Of a stretch of 64,000 nucleotides of DNA, positions 23,789-34,900 are shown one piece after another; within the stretch, counting starts at the first letter, position 1; every line of letters begins with the position of its first letter. The notes under the pieces are model-generated. The model was given only the letters and a program-made list of their open reading frames with translations. It ran no database searches and had not been told where the DNA came from. The DNA is taken from assembly GCA_907165275.2 (NCBI GenBank), contig OU015651.1, positions 7,772,501 to 7,836,500 of the forward strand, in the 5' to 3' direction. The position numbers were made by a program, and so were the translations under genes. The stretch comes from Zygaena filipendulae. Its lineage: Eukaryota > Arthropoda > Insecta > Lepidoptera > Zygaenidae.

Positions 23789-25356
23789 TTTATTATATAT
23801 TACGAACTGTGACAGTTCCTTCGTTTACCTATAATAAGATGTTTTTATACATAATTATATCTATAATTATGTGTAGATATGTTTTTCAAATATCCAGTTA
23901 TTTATAAATCGGCACACGTCCACCGTCTCGTCAGAAAAACAATTAAGATACCTATTTATAATCATGAACGCGGTGACGATCTTTCGTATTTTATATTAAC
24001 ATTAAATTTGATTAGCAACATTTAATAAATGTATTAATGGCGACACGGGTATTTAGTAAATTCTAAGGTCGAACTCTAGCTCGCGACCTGAACATACCTA
24101 CCTACATATCTACACGCAAAGTATACTCTGCACGACATCCTATAATAATATTGTTATTGGTTAGTTAATTTATAATTACGAAGATTGTGTAGACACCGCA
24201 ACTTGCACAGAAATAAGGACAAGGCGACACGACACGACGACGCGCGACGTTCGCGGCGCGCCGTGGAAGACGCGTACAGCTATGTACACTGTACATGTAC
24301 AGGCAGCATCAAACAGATAGGTATAATCATTTTTGGACGCAGATAAGCAATACCATGTTAACCCACAAAATTAAGTTATTGATTCAGAACGATTTACTGA
24401 GAGTTAGGGAACGTTTTTTAATTGTGTGTTTACCTTATTACATTGCTTAAATATGTAACTAAATATGGAACATAAAAAATGTTGACACAAAATGGCGTTC
24501 CTGCTTTTAAAACACGACTTACTCAAAATTTCTCCAGTGTGGGTTAACACACTATTGCTTATCTATGTTCTTTTGTCAGTAGGTCAACTTTATTACTATT
24601 ACTATGAGAATTAGTGCGATATAAAGTTAATGCCGACTATACCTACATCTACAGTCGTATACAAAAATTTATAGGTACCTACCCCGCTCGCGCCCTACAG
24701 TAATGCGTGATTGGTATCTTTGTTGTACCTACATACTACCTACTTGAGGCACAGCAATTTCGCATAATTGTATGTCCTTTAGTTTCGACTGGTAGATATA
24801 GAAAAGTTACTGAGAGAAGTACGCGTTGTTGAATATCAACGTGGATTTAGGACGATCATCATATTATACTATCTATTATATTACCTACGTATAATTCGTA
24901 CAGTACCTACCTAGTACCTACCTATAGTCGTGCTATAGTGGTCGCTTCTTCGCGGAACAACCATAATCACTTTGGGGTGTTTTTTTTTTTATATCATACG
25001 AGCAGTACCAATACCTATGCCCAATAAGTGGCACACTTCTAAGAATATTTTGTAATTTCCCATATTTAAATATGTTATTTATTTGACCGCAAACCGATTT
25101 TTTTCTATCTATAAGCTTCAATGAATATAAATAATAATGGAAACATAAACATGAATGGAAAGCAATTTCAATATTTTCACTATCAAAACGAGTCGGATTC
25201 CACCGATTCAATATAAAAGATAACGAAGGTTGTTATCCCGGAAATACAAAATCATGTTATTTATCTGATAGGATGTTATTTATTCTGAAGATACAGTAGG
25301 ATGACATTTATCCAGGAAATTACTAAAATATTATGTAGGATGGTTTTTATTATACT
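23789..25356. other. Unannotated DNA with a CpG-rich pocket
   Basis: 24225-24290 is unusually CpG-dense (GACGACGCGCGACGTTCGCG). It could mark a promoter or a GC-rich repeat, but no reading frame or paired exon is visible. The rest is AT-rich and uninformative. Confidence 0.35.
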
Positions 25357-25612
25357 CTAGCTGTTCCTCGCGTTTTCACTTACGGTAATTTCGGAGTTCC
25401 CATGTGAATTTCCGGATAAAAAGTACCCTATATCACCCAGGACTACCGTAGCTTCATATAAGTGAAAGTATTTCTAAAATCGGTTCAGTATAGATCCAGA
25501 GGTTACCCCCTATACAACATCACAAATTAACAAACTCTCAAACTCACAATTCACAAACTTACAATCCACAAACTCACAAACTTTACCTGTTTTATAATAT
25601 TATAGAATAGAT
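25357..25612 (-). mobile_element. Lep1/Helitron-like element
   Basis: It starts CTAGCTGTTCCTCGCGTTTT. The body has AATCGGTTCAGTATAGATCC and repeated CACAAACTCACAA text. It abuts a plus-strand copy tail to tail. Confidence 0.6.
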
Positions 25613-25613
25613 A

Positions 25614-25806
25614 ATCCTAACTATCCTATCATTTATATTATAAATGTGAAGAAGTGAGTTTGTTTGTTTATTTGTGACACTTTCACGCCTTAGCTGAGAA
25701 CCGATCATGAAATTTTGCATACACGGTACGTACAGAACAGAAGATACGTTACTTTTATTCGGAATTCCCGCGGGACCTCCGAAATTAACGTAGGTGAAAC
25801 CGTTAG
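25614..25806 (+). mobile_element. Lep1/Helitron-like element, decayed 3' end
   Basis: The body contains CATGAAATTTTGCATACACG and GGAATTCCCGCGGGACCTCC. The terminal hairpin and CTAG have degenerated to GAAACCGTTAGTA. Confidence 0.55.
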
Positions 25807-26779
25807 TATTAGAATAATGGTAAGGAGAGATGGCGTTAGCTCACGCCCAAACACCACGTGAGCCAAAGGGGCTATTATGTAACTTTTGTTTCTATCATTT
25901 TTCGATTGCTATCAAAAATATGACGGTTTAGCGATTACAATATGCTCGTTTTGACACCTACATTAACTAGCAATCAACCAAAATAAACATACTTCAAAAG
26001 TTGAAGCTGTTTAAACATCATTAATTAATCACAAAATCGCTATTTTACTGATTGAAACTGAAATATGATAGCAACAAAAGTTACGTAATTACCCTGCAAG
26101 TCGCCGAATAAAAAGTACCTAATATGTAGGTATTATACATCTCTTTCGAACTTAATAATTATTTTTCTTATCTATTCTTATAATCATTATCACAAAATAG
26201 GTTTACAATTTTATTTATTGTTTTATTTTATTTGAGCCCGACGACTTGAGAGTTTTATTTTGTAGATAAGTAGGTAAATAATATACCTACTTACTTAAAT
26301 ACCTGATTTCCGTTGTCGATTGGCTGAGGACATTCGAGATGGCAGCGGATCACCTTGAGTTGTTTAGTCGTGACTCGTGAATCGTCTTAACTTTCTTTGC
26401 AATACGGCTAATGTGTTGAACGCTTCCGTATACCTTCACAATATAGTAATTAAATCACTGGTATAATAAATAGTACATTGTAATCAAAGAAGCCTTACTG
26501 GAGTAACACTGGAGTATATTTATTATTTACATACTTGGCTACATGTTTTCTCTCTCTTCTGTATTTTAGACGTGTAGAGTAATACAATTGCAAACTATTG
26601 TAACTGTTACAATGATTTGCAATTGTAATCATACGAAATCTGTGTGTAGGTACAAGTTTAATGCGAAACTTTGATCCTTTAAATCGTTAGTTTTTGTACC
26701 ACTCCAAAAACTAAGTTTCTATATTATATTTTACTAAAATAAGTGCGATTTGATAGTGCAAAACCGAATTATTGTATGA
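25807..26779. other. Unannotated DNA
   Basis: A possible promoter-like patch lies at 26300-26420 (GATTGGCTGAGG, then TTTAGTCGTGACTCG), without a downstream exon that I can identify. Confidence 0.35.
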
Positions 26780-26946
26780 CTAGCTATCGCCCGCGGTTTC
26801 ACCGGCGGTAATTTTGGAGTTCCCGTGGAATTTCGGGATAAAATGTACCCTATGCCACTGAGGACTACCGTAGTCCCTACAACTTCACAAACTCACAATT
26901 CAAAAACTCGCAAACTTTACGTGCCTCTTTACAATTTAAGTATAGA
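26780..26946 (-). mobile_element. Lep1/Helitron-like element
   Basis: It starts CTAGCTATCGCCCGCGGTTT. The body has GGGATAAAATGTACCCTATG. It ends near TTTAAGTATAGATA. Confidence 0.6.
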
Positions 26947-27070
26947 TAATAGTGTATGAAATAAAGTACCATCATAACACAATCCAATTTAAAAGTTTTC
27001 AAATTACAACTATCCAATTCTTCTAAAACGTCGGGGCAAATCATTGCAAGAATTTTAGTTTTATTTTAAA

Positions 27071-27390
27071 CTAGCTGTGCCCCGCGGTTCCACCCGCGCG
27101 AGTTGCAGAATTCTCGCAGGAACTCCAAAGTAGCCTAATTAATCTTTATACAGTAGCTAATTAGCAGTGAAATTCCCATCTAAATTGGTCCAATCGTTTC
27201 GGAGATTAACCCGCGCGAGTTTCGGCATTTTCCTAGGAACTTCGATGTAGCATAATTTACTCCTTATAAAATTAGCTAATTATAGCAGTGAAAGTCCCGT
27301 CAAAATCTGTCCGATCGTTTCGGAGATTCACCCACGTGAGTTTCGGAATTTCTGCAGGAACTCCAAACTTCTTTTATTCATCTTCGTTCA
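27071..27390 (-). mobile_element. Lep1-like element with tandem internal units
   Basis: It starts CTAGCTGTGCCCCGCGGTTC. A unit of about 120 bp (GAGTTTCGG..., CTCCTTATAAAATTAGCTAA, CAGTGAAAGTCCCG, CGATCGTTTCGGAGATT) occurs twice and starts a third time, at about 27084, 27208 and 27327. Confidence 0.6.
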
Positions 27391-27499
27391 CGCGTGATGC
27401 CGTGACCAAGGGAAAAAGGGATTCATTTTATGCAGTATATGTATAGGTATATAGAAAAAGTTCCTTTACGTGTACGATTTTTTTTACCTTTATCACTTA

Positions 27500-28090
27500 C
27501 AAGTGATAGATACTCATGAGAAAAGAACAAGCTTGAGCTGTCGGTGAAGGAAAACATCGTGAGGAAACCATAGCATGGTGGTAGGGCGCTCTCTAGTGCC
27601 CGGCTGGCTAGCTACCACCTTCAAGTTGCAAATCTGTCGCCAAGCACCTAACGGTGTGTTCCGGCAGCCCCACTTGAAAGCCAGTTCCCATCCCCATTCC
27701 AGGTCAGCAACGCACCTGCACGCCTTCTGGTGTTGCAGATGTCTATGGGTGGCGGTAATCACTTACCATCAGGTGTACCACTTGCCCGTTTGCCCCCTAT
27801 GACATAAAAAATAAAAACAAACAAGCCCAAACCTGACTATCTATGCAGTTTCCATCAAAGAGTTGCAGTGGCTCCGAGCTCCAGCTCCATCTTGAGACCT
27901 TCGTGAACCATGTCTAATGGAGAGTACTCATCTACTCATAGCAACAAAACAAAATACCTAGTCTACATTCAGCTGTTCCACCATTTGCCATTATGGAGTT
28001 TTAGTCCGTACATCCAGGCTTCATCGGCTCGATGTTTTCTTAATATTGCAGTGTCGCCGAACTTACATTATAATTATGCCAAACATCTCA
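27500..28090 (+). repeat. LINE/SINE-derived repeat
   Basis: The blocks GGAAAACATCGTGAGGAAAC and GGCGGTAATCACTTACCATC followed by AGGTG near an A-rich end (27805-27830) are familiar from lepidopteran non-LTR retroelement 3' regions. A second segment to about 28090 (ACATCCAGGCTTCATCGGCT) is probably related. The overlapping open frames on both strands are repeat artefacts. The exact family is not determinable. Confidence 0.5.
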
Positions 28091-28613
28091 ACTAAATATC
28101 AGCAAGTGGATAAAAATTTTTTGAACGGACAACTTGCATAATGTAACTTACATAATAATTTAATATTTAAAGCTTTGGATAAACGAGCTAAAGCTGTTTT
28201 TGTTTTCAGAAATATCCAATCCATGTATTAAAATAAATAGGAATACGATTTGTTTATCCGATATAGACACCTGTAAGAGTATAGGTACCTACATAGGTAT
28301 ATTACATCCGCCTCAAACAACAAATTAGCTTGTATGGTTCGATTGACTTGATCTACTAGGTACCTACATACATAATATATATGCCAAATTAATTTCTAAA
28401 CAGATGAATCATTCATTTACATTGAATTTTTTCATTTGTTTACATTGATGTGCATCCTTCCTTCACTAAATGATTTATTTTTTATGTTATGTTGGAATGC
28501 TGCAGAAACATTATGATAATTATGTATAAAAATAGTATTTAGCTATATACCTACCTTATTTTTCATTTAATAATAATAGAACTTTCGATCTAGTTATAAA
28601 TGAAAATATCTTA

Positions 28614-28846
28614 TGGACGTGCTCAGAGTCGTTTTAATTTTAAGTAAAGATTTTAAAAACCAAACGGCCGCACTCAAAGAGTTTCATTAAATTAATGTTG
28701 ATTGGCATTTTACTAAATTTAACTTAAGTAGTTAAATGCCAATTAACATTAATTTAATAAACATCTCTGAGAGCGACCGTTTGGTTTTTAAAATCTTTAC
28801 TTAAAATTAAGTAGATAATCATTAAAACGACTCTGAGTGCGGCCGT
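28614..28846. mobile_element. Hairpin MITE, copy 2 (diverged)
   Basis: Same plan as 23049-23297: GTGCTCAGAGTCGTTTTAAT answered by its complement near 28835, with TTGGCATTTTACTAA / TTAAATGCCAATTAACATTA in the middle. The ends are more diverged, and only the left TTA is clear. Confidence 0.7.
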
Positions 28847-28969
28847 CAGAAGATTTTTAAGTGAAACTATAGAAGGAAGGACGCACTAAGCAGCCGGTAG
28901 AAGTTCCAACAAAATTAGTTTGTAATAATTTGTAATTTACATCTGTGGTAAATGATAATGTGTTAAATT

Positions 28970-29110
28970 CAGGGTTCCCGTGGGAAGTCCGGGTTAAAAG
29001 TAAACCAATGCCTTTTCTCTCGACAACGTGTACCTATACAAAATTTCATAAACAAAGTGCTCAACTGATCGTCCTCAAATTAGGTAACAGACAGACAAAT
29101 AGAGGTACTA
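28970..29110 (-). repeat. Lep1-like body fragment
   Basis: GGGTTCCCGTGGGAAGTCCG, then CTCGACAACGTGTACC and an ACAGACAGACAAAT stretch. Neither end is preserved. Confidence 0.5.
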
Positions 29111-30603
29111 ATTGTCTCCGTCGTTTCACCCGTAGTGTATGCAAGATTTCGTTAGTTTATTTATTTGTTTGTTACGCATCTATATCCGTAACAAACAAAT
29201 AAATAAAATCACAATCACATTTACAATTTTATTATCATACCTAGTAAGGATTCCATAATTTCCTTCTATCATTATACCAGAATAAAAATTGCCCTACTTA
29301 TACAGGCTGTAACGTTGAAAGAGGGACTTAGTCAATTCCTTGATAACTCATACTTACATTTAACTCAAAAAAGCACTGACAAATACAAAAGTACCAAAAA
29401 ACGTAGATTTACTCGAGTAAAAGACTTTACATATTTGTCGGCGCGCCAGTGGCAGTAGGTACTACCTACAAGGGGATGGTGCGTTGAATGACCTTTAGGT
29501 ATGACCCTTCAATTTCAATTACCTCAATTTAGTTCAATTTTCGTGAACAATTTTTTTACGTTAAAAATAAAATATATTTTAAATGTAGGTACTTATTTTA
29601 AATGCATTTGAAATTTGAAACGAGAATGGTATAGTGAACACCCTCCTTCAATAAGTTCCTCGTTTAACCTTATATCCTGTGGATATACCTGCATTGATCC
29701 GTGATACAAGTCTGTGGTTCATAGTGTCACACAATGGTCAATCTAACTAAAATAATTTGGAATTATTTCTACAGTACTTTTTATGTGTTATTTTGAAGTT
29801 AATTTTACATACGTAGGTATATGTATTATGTATAAGTTTTAACGTATATTCTGAGTTAATTTGGTGTAAAATACAACTAAAGCCACGTTTGCTAGTGAGG
29901 CGTGAGCCATCGTTACCAATTCTCACTACCTACATGAGCACAGTCTCCAACTATTAAAAAACCAACCAAGTGTCGAATTTTGCATATTTAGGGTTCCGTA
30001 CAAAATATTTTTAACCGCAAAATTAAGTTGGTTTTAACAAAGAAAATTACTTACTTAAATATATTGATTAATTTATGCTTCTAGAGGCACCAGACCCTAG
30101 CCATAAATATAGTCTATTCAAAATAAATATTGATTCGATTTAATACTATAAAATAATTTATAATCTCAACGCGAGACAGTGTTTATTTAGTACAAATTTT
30201 CAATGCACTTTTAATTAATGTTTGTAAAATCTTAGTAACATGAACGATTGTTTTATTTTATTCTAAACTCGACACGACCGTCAACAACTAATCAGATTAT
30301 ATTTTAATTGCTAACTAATTATAAAAGCATTGAGTTCGAGATGTGAAACAAACGGAATATGACAGGTAACAGTTGATGAAACCAATGTTTAATCAAGAAT
30401 TGAGGGTGTCTGGCTATAACAGTATCCCTAACGGGTTCGTTATTGCAACAAACAAGAATGACCGATATGTGCTATGTGAACTGAAGTGTACAGAGTGGTC
30501 TATTATTGTCACCATTGTTTTATTTACTTTTTGGTGGCTGGTGGTGCCATACGTACGTGGTCTTTGTGTGTCACCGGTGGCTCAGTGGCCAATGCACACA
30601 CTG
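29111..30603. other. AT-rich DNA, nothing supported
   Basis: A short string at about 29990 (TTTAGGGTTCCGTACAAAA) resembles the edge of the repeat at 50082. No exon was recognised. Overlapping plus-strand frames starting at 30373 and 30506 have no family similarity. Confidence 0.4.
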
Positions 30604-30700
30604 TATATTTTTGTATACCGGTTATCAGTTGATTCGAGACAAGACACTCGACGACCGACGAAGATCGTTGCGAGTTGCGACCGCTTTCACTCGTACTATA
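30604..30700 (+). promoter_or_regulatory. Candidate core promoter / 5' UTR
   Basis: TATATTT (30604-30610) lies about 23 bp before TTATCAGTTG, which contains the arthropod initiator TCAGT (A at 30627). A GC-richer, CpG-containing stretch (GACACTCGACGACCGACGAA) follows. This arrangement resembles an insect core promoter and could serve the ABCC gene 5.8 kb downstream. No splice donor can be tied to it, and the TATA spacing is short. Confidence 0.3.
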
Positions 30701-31012
30701 GATATATTAGAATCACAGATTTGTAATACAGTAGATATCAAGAATGTGCCAGACTACAGGCATAATATTATGTATATACGAAGAGAATTATTTATGTCAT
30801 CATGGTGGATAGACCATAATTATTATTAAACATCCAACTTGCCAATATTTTGTACCTTGACCGCACTAAAATATACTCTACTGTATGAGAGCTCACGCTG
30901 CAAGAGATTTGTTTACTGGTGAGTAGGAGGGAGCTTTTGTTTGCATGTTTGATGATTTTAACGTAAGGTCTGTAATCTTCATGCTGTTAACTATTATAAT
31001 AATTATTATGAA

Positions 31013-31355
31013 CTTGCTGTTCCCCGCGGTTTCATCCGCGGTAATTTCGGAGTTGCCGCTGGAATTCAAGGATTAAAATACCTTATCTCCTACTCTGTAC
31101 CTCTGAAAATTTAGAAACTGTTTGAGTCGTCAACGCGTAAAAGCTTAGCAAAGTACTTTTTTCGACATATTCAACAATTATCGTTAAATTTCAACCCAGT
31201 TACACAAAACCTTGACAAATTATATAGGTACCTAAACCTGCTTCCTGAATCGCTCTATATATTGGTGAAAGCCGTGTGAAATTCCATTTTTTGAGTTTGT
31301 CGCAAACTGACAGACAGACGGACGTGGCGGAGGACTTGGTTTTATAATATGTAAG
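31013..31355 (-). mobile_element. Lep1/Helitron-like element, decayed
   Basis: GCTGTTCCCCGCGGTTTCAT at the left, then a diverged body with GACAGACAGACGGACG (about 31308) and TTTTATAATATGTAAGGATG at the right. The CTAG has become CTTG. Confidence 0.55.
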
Positions 31356-31795
31356 GATGAAATAAATATTTGCCTGAGCGCCTACCCCTCCGAGTGACAA
31401 GCATGATCATATAAATGTTGTATGAAATAAAAGTATACCACATTCATCGTGCCTGCCTGCATAACTATGATGAAGTCGGAGCAAATCTAAAAATAGGCGA
31501 GACAAGTTATTGCATTGCAACAAACTTCGTGCTTGAGTTTAAAACAACATACTTTATCTACTTAATGTTAACACCAATTTAAATTTTATTTAAGTCGTTC
31601 TGAGTGAATTTGACTAAAACTAGCAAAAAGTGGTGGCTCGCGAAGTTTTCTACCTAGTAGGTAATAATTTTTTTAAGTCGTATGAATTATTTACAGAAGT
31701 CCATATTAATACATACATTAAAAGAAATTCTATTTCCCATAACAACTAATTTCATTGGTGCGATATTCCCCTTTTCGCCCGTATCTCGGGAAACG

Positions 31796-32310
31796 ATAAC
31801 GATAACGATTATGATGACGATGACGAAGACGGTGATGATAACCAAGACTGTGATGAAGACGCTAAAGATGACAAAGATAATGATGACGATAACGATAAAG
31901 ATTTCGATGACGATAAAGACAGTGAAGACGACAACTATAACGATGACGATGAAAAAGATGACGACGATAATGATGACGACGACAACGACGATGACGGTGT
32001 CGAAGACGACAATGATGCCGATTATGGTGTCAATAACGATAATAATAACGATGATAACAACGATGTCAATTACGATAAGGATGACGATTACGATGATGAT
32101 GAAGACGACGACTATAACGACGATGACGGTATCGATGACGACGATGATGACGGTTATGATGTCGATGACGATAACAATAACGATGAAAACAACGATAACA
32201 ATGTGGATTACGATGACGATGATGATGAAAACGACGACTGTAACGATAATGAAGACGTTGAATACGACCACTATTACGATAACTACGATGATGACGATGA
32301 CAAAAACGGT
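31796..32310. repeat. Degenerate GAY/AAY triplet repeat
   Basis: More than 500 bp are built from three-base steps of GAT, GAC, AAC, AAT, GAA. One plus-strand frame reads almost pure Asp/Asn/Glu and stays open from the stop at about 31750 to a TGA at 32332. Another reads Met/Thr/Ile, and the opposite strand is also open. The frames are by-products of the triplet composition; no start codon or domain supports a protein in the acidic frame. Confidence 0.7.
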
Positions 32311-32640
32311 AGAGACGATATTTCTTATTGACGTTAGGAATACAATAAAATCCTAAGTAATATATTATTTTTTTATGTGTAAAAATACAAAATATTTTTA
32401 TGATAGATAACATAACCAAAAAATAAATTGAAAGACGTTGAATACGACCACTAGCTATTACGATAACTACGACAATGACGATGACAAAAACGGTAGAGAT
32501 GATATTTCTTATTGTTTTATAATTTTCGACAGATGACGTTAGGAATACAATAAAATCCTAATTAATATATTATTTTTTTTTATGTGTAAAAATACAACAT
32601 ATTTTTATGATAGATAACATATCTAGAAATAAATTGAAAT
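32254..32640. repeat. Tandem duplication of triplet-repeat 3' flank
   Basis: 32254-32433 and 32434-32640 are two copies of the same ~180-bp segment. Each starts GACGTTGAATACGACCAC, passes GACAAAAACGGTAGAGA and TAGGAATACAATAAAATCCT, and ends AATAAATTGAAA. The second copy has an ~19-bp insertion after TTTCTTATTG (about 32514) and a TAG within the former triplet frame. Confidence 0.8.
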
Positions 32641-32793
32641 TACCACCTATGTCAAAGCCAAAATCTGAAAGTGTGATAGTATCTCAGTAAAGTTCACCAC
32701 GAAAATGCAACATTGTGGTTTATACAATATACATACCTACTAGGGCTCGCTTCGCTCGCCCATGGCTCGCCCTGACTAACAAATAGTCTATTT

Positions 32794-33955
32794 TTTAACC
32801 GACTTCCCAAAAAGGAGGAGGTTCTCAATTCGACGCGTATGTTTTTTTTTATGTTTGTTACCTCATAACTTTCGACTGGGTGAACTGTGTAGGGAGCACG
32901 AATTTTTTCGCTCTCGTCTAGTCGATATCGAGCATTTTTTTTGTATGGAAAAACTTCAAAAATTATAGGCACACCTATAGCGATTTGGGTATTTTTTATA
33001 GTAAATCGTTCATTTGCTTTCGGAAAGCAAAATTTGAAGAAGTGGAACTAATGATGAAGACTACAAATGGTCATCGGAACTACTCAATAATAATACGTAT
33101 TTCACGGGTTCCGATTGGAGTGATTAGGAAAATTGATTTTTTATTTGAAAGGAAACAGTTCCAAATTGGTCCCATTGTCACCATGTCAGGATCTGATGAT
33201 GGGATCTTGGAGAAATCGAGGGAACTCTTCAAAAATTATGAGAACACTTATAGCGATTTTTGTATTTTTTATAGTAAAACGTTTGTTTGCTTTCGGAAAG
33301 CAAAATTTGAAGAAGAGAAACTGATGATGAAGACCACAGATGGTCAACGGAACTACTCAATAATAGGTATTTCACAGGTTCAGATTGGTTAACTTTAATG
33401 TGGTTTCTAAACAATTTATGCTCGTCACAATGTATATGGTGAAGTGTAACTGACGGTGATGTACCAGGAGAACTCCTCAAAAATTAACGTCCCTGCATCG
33501 GGAAAAGCAATATATTGTAATAGGTGATGAGTAGTTGACATTAGGCTATTGTAACTTAGATAAATTACAAACCAACCCACTAAAAAGCGAGAAATAAACA
33601 AAATTTTAATAAAAAAAAACCGACTTCCAAAAAAACAAAACTAAAATTCTAAAAATAACAAAATACCGAGACAAAAATACACGTAATATTATTATTATTG
33701 GTTTGTGCTACCATTGATCGGTTTGAAGTCGGTGACAAACCAAATATGGAGTATAGATGTTTAGATGGGCTAAGTCCACTCTCGCCACGACCTCATCAAC
33801 CCAAGTAGGCAGACACAAGCGGGCTTGTCACCGAATTCAAACCGATCAATGGTAGCACAAACCAATAATAATAATATTACGTGTATTTTTATCTCGGTAT
33901 TTTGTTATTTTTAGCTTTTTAGTTTTGTTTTTTTGGAAGTCGGTTTTTTTTTATT
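32794..33955 (-). repeat. Composite 'GAAGTCGGTT' repeat, copy 3
   Basis: It is bounded by TTTAACCGACTTCCC at the left and GGAAGTCGGTTTTTT at the right. Inside are two direct units of about 270 bp (around 32950 and 33228; CTTTCGGAAAGCAAAATTTG), then a palindromic block (33609-33955) with CCGACTTCCAAAAAAACAAA and its complement. It is inverted relative to copies 1, 2 and 4. The 135-residue open frame inside is a repeat artefact. Confidence 0.7.
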
Positions 33956-34768
33956 AAATTTTTTTTTAGTTCCACGGTGCGAAAAGACTACAGACTACAC
34001 AATAAAACACGTTATATAGGTATAACATGTTTCCATGTGGACACTGAATGTTATATAACATGTGATATAACTTAGTCACGTTAGTTTTTTTCGGTTTTTC
34101 TTTTGTTATTTAAAAGTACTATAGTCGCTGCCGCAGCCAGAGAAACGTCCTCTCAGCGACGACATTGTGGACAGTTTATCGAGTCAGCAGAACGAGAAAC
34201 GACAATGATTATAATTATAACATTTTTATATTGCATTGTTTGTTATTCTAATGTGTACCTAAGTCTTGTTTTATGTTGCAATGTTGAATAACAATGTTAC
34301 ACAACGTGTTATATTATATATATATAACACAAGTCATTTGACATGTTACATTGTGCATGGGCGCACCACAAAGAATTCACTGCACAGAATCAAACTAGAA
34401 TTTCAGTTGCCTTGTTTAAACCTTAAATAGGTAGGTATAGATTGTTTCATCTACCGAAAGCAGCCATGTTTTTATTTATTTTAGGTAGGTACCTACCGAC
34501 CTAAAAGTTAGCTATCGGTGCGACGCGACGCGACGGCCCGCCGAAGCAATTCCAAATACCGCGTAATTTGACGTGTGCAGACGACACTTTTTCTGCGCAC
34601 GCGTCTCCATTCTTGTTTCATGATTACTTTTAAATTCAAAACTGGTTTTCTTTTTTAACTAATTATAATGAGAAAAGTAAAGGAACTAACACATTATATT
34701 CAATTTATTTTACGAATCTACGTATATTTTGTTATAAATACAGTTTTAACTATACGTTTTATAATAAA
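33956..34768. other. Unannotated DNA with CpG-rich pocket
   Basis: 34518-34615 is CpG-dense (GCGACGCGACGCGACGGCCC) and shares AAATACCGCGTAA with the repeat at 58107. No exon was identified. Confidence 0.35.
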
Positions 34769-34900
34769 CTAGCTGTCCCCTGCGGCACTCAGGATCACTG
34801 TAGTTTCCTATATGTAAAATAATTTTAAAAATTGATCGGTTTAGTATATCCAGAGATAACCCCTACATCCTTACAAATCTGTTAAATCTACTTAAATTGT
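34769..34900 (-). repeat. Lep1-like element, short
   Basis: It starts CTAGCTGTCCCCTGCGGCAC, then GGATCACTGTAGTTTCCTAT and TATCCAGAGATAACCCC. The far end has decayed. Confidence 0.55.

Noticed and set aside
27514..27802. Overlapping frames on both strands
   Set aside because: They lie within a non-LTR-derived repeat; the plus-strand text matches common repeat blocks.
30373..30829. Overlapping open frames, one with FTFWWLVVPYVRGL, resembling the N-terminal FWW motif of ABCC proteins
   Set aside because: The flanking residues do not continue as an ABCC N-terminus, spacing after FWW is wrong, and no donor of the needed phase follows.
31682..32356. 224-residue Met/Thr/Ile-rich frame and a 194-residue minus-strand Val/Ile-rich frame
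   Set aside because: Both are forced open by the GAY/AAY triplet composition.
33229..33480. 83-residue frame similar to frames at 15397 and 53566
   Set aside because: The similarity among them comes from the shared composite repeat, not from a gene family.
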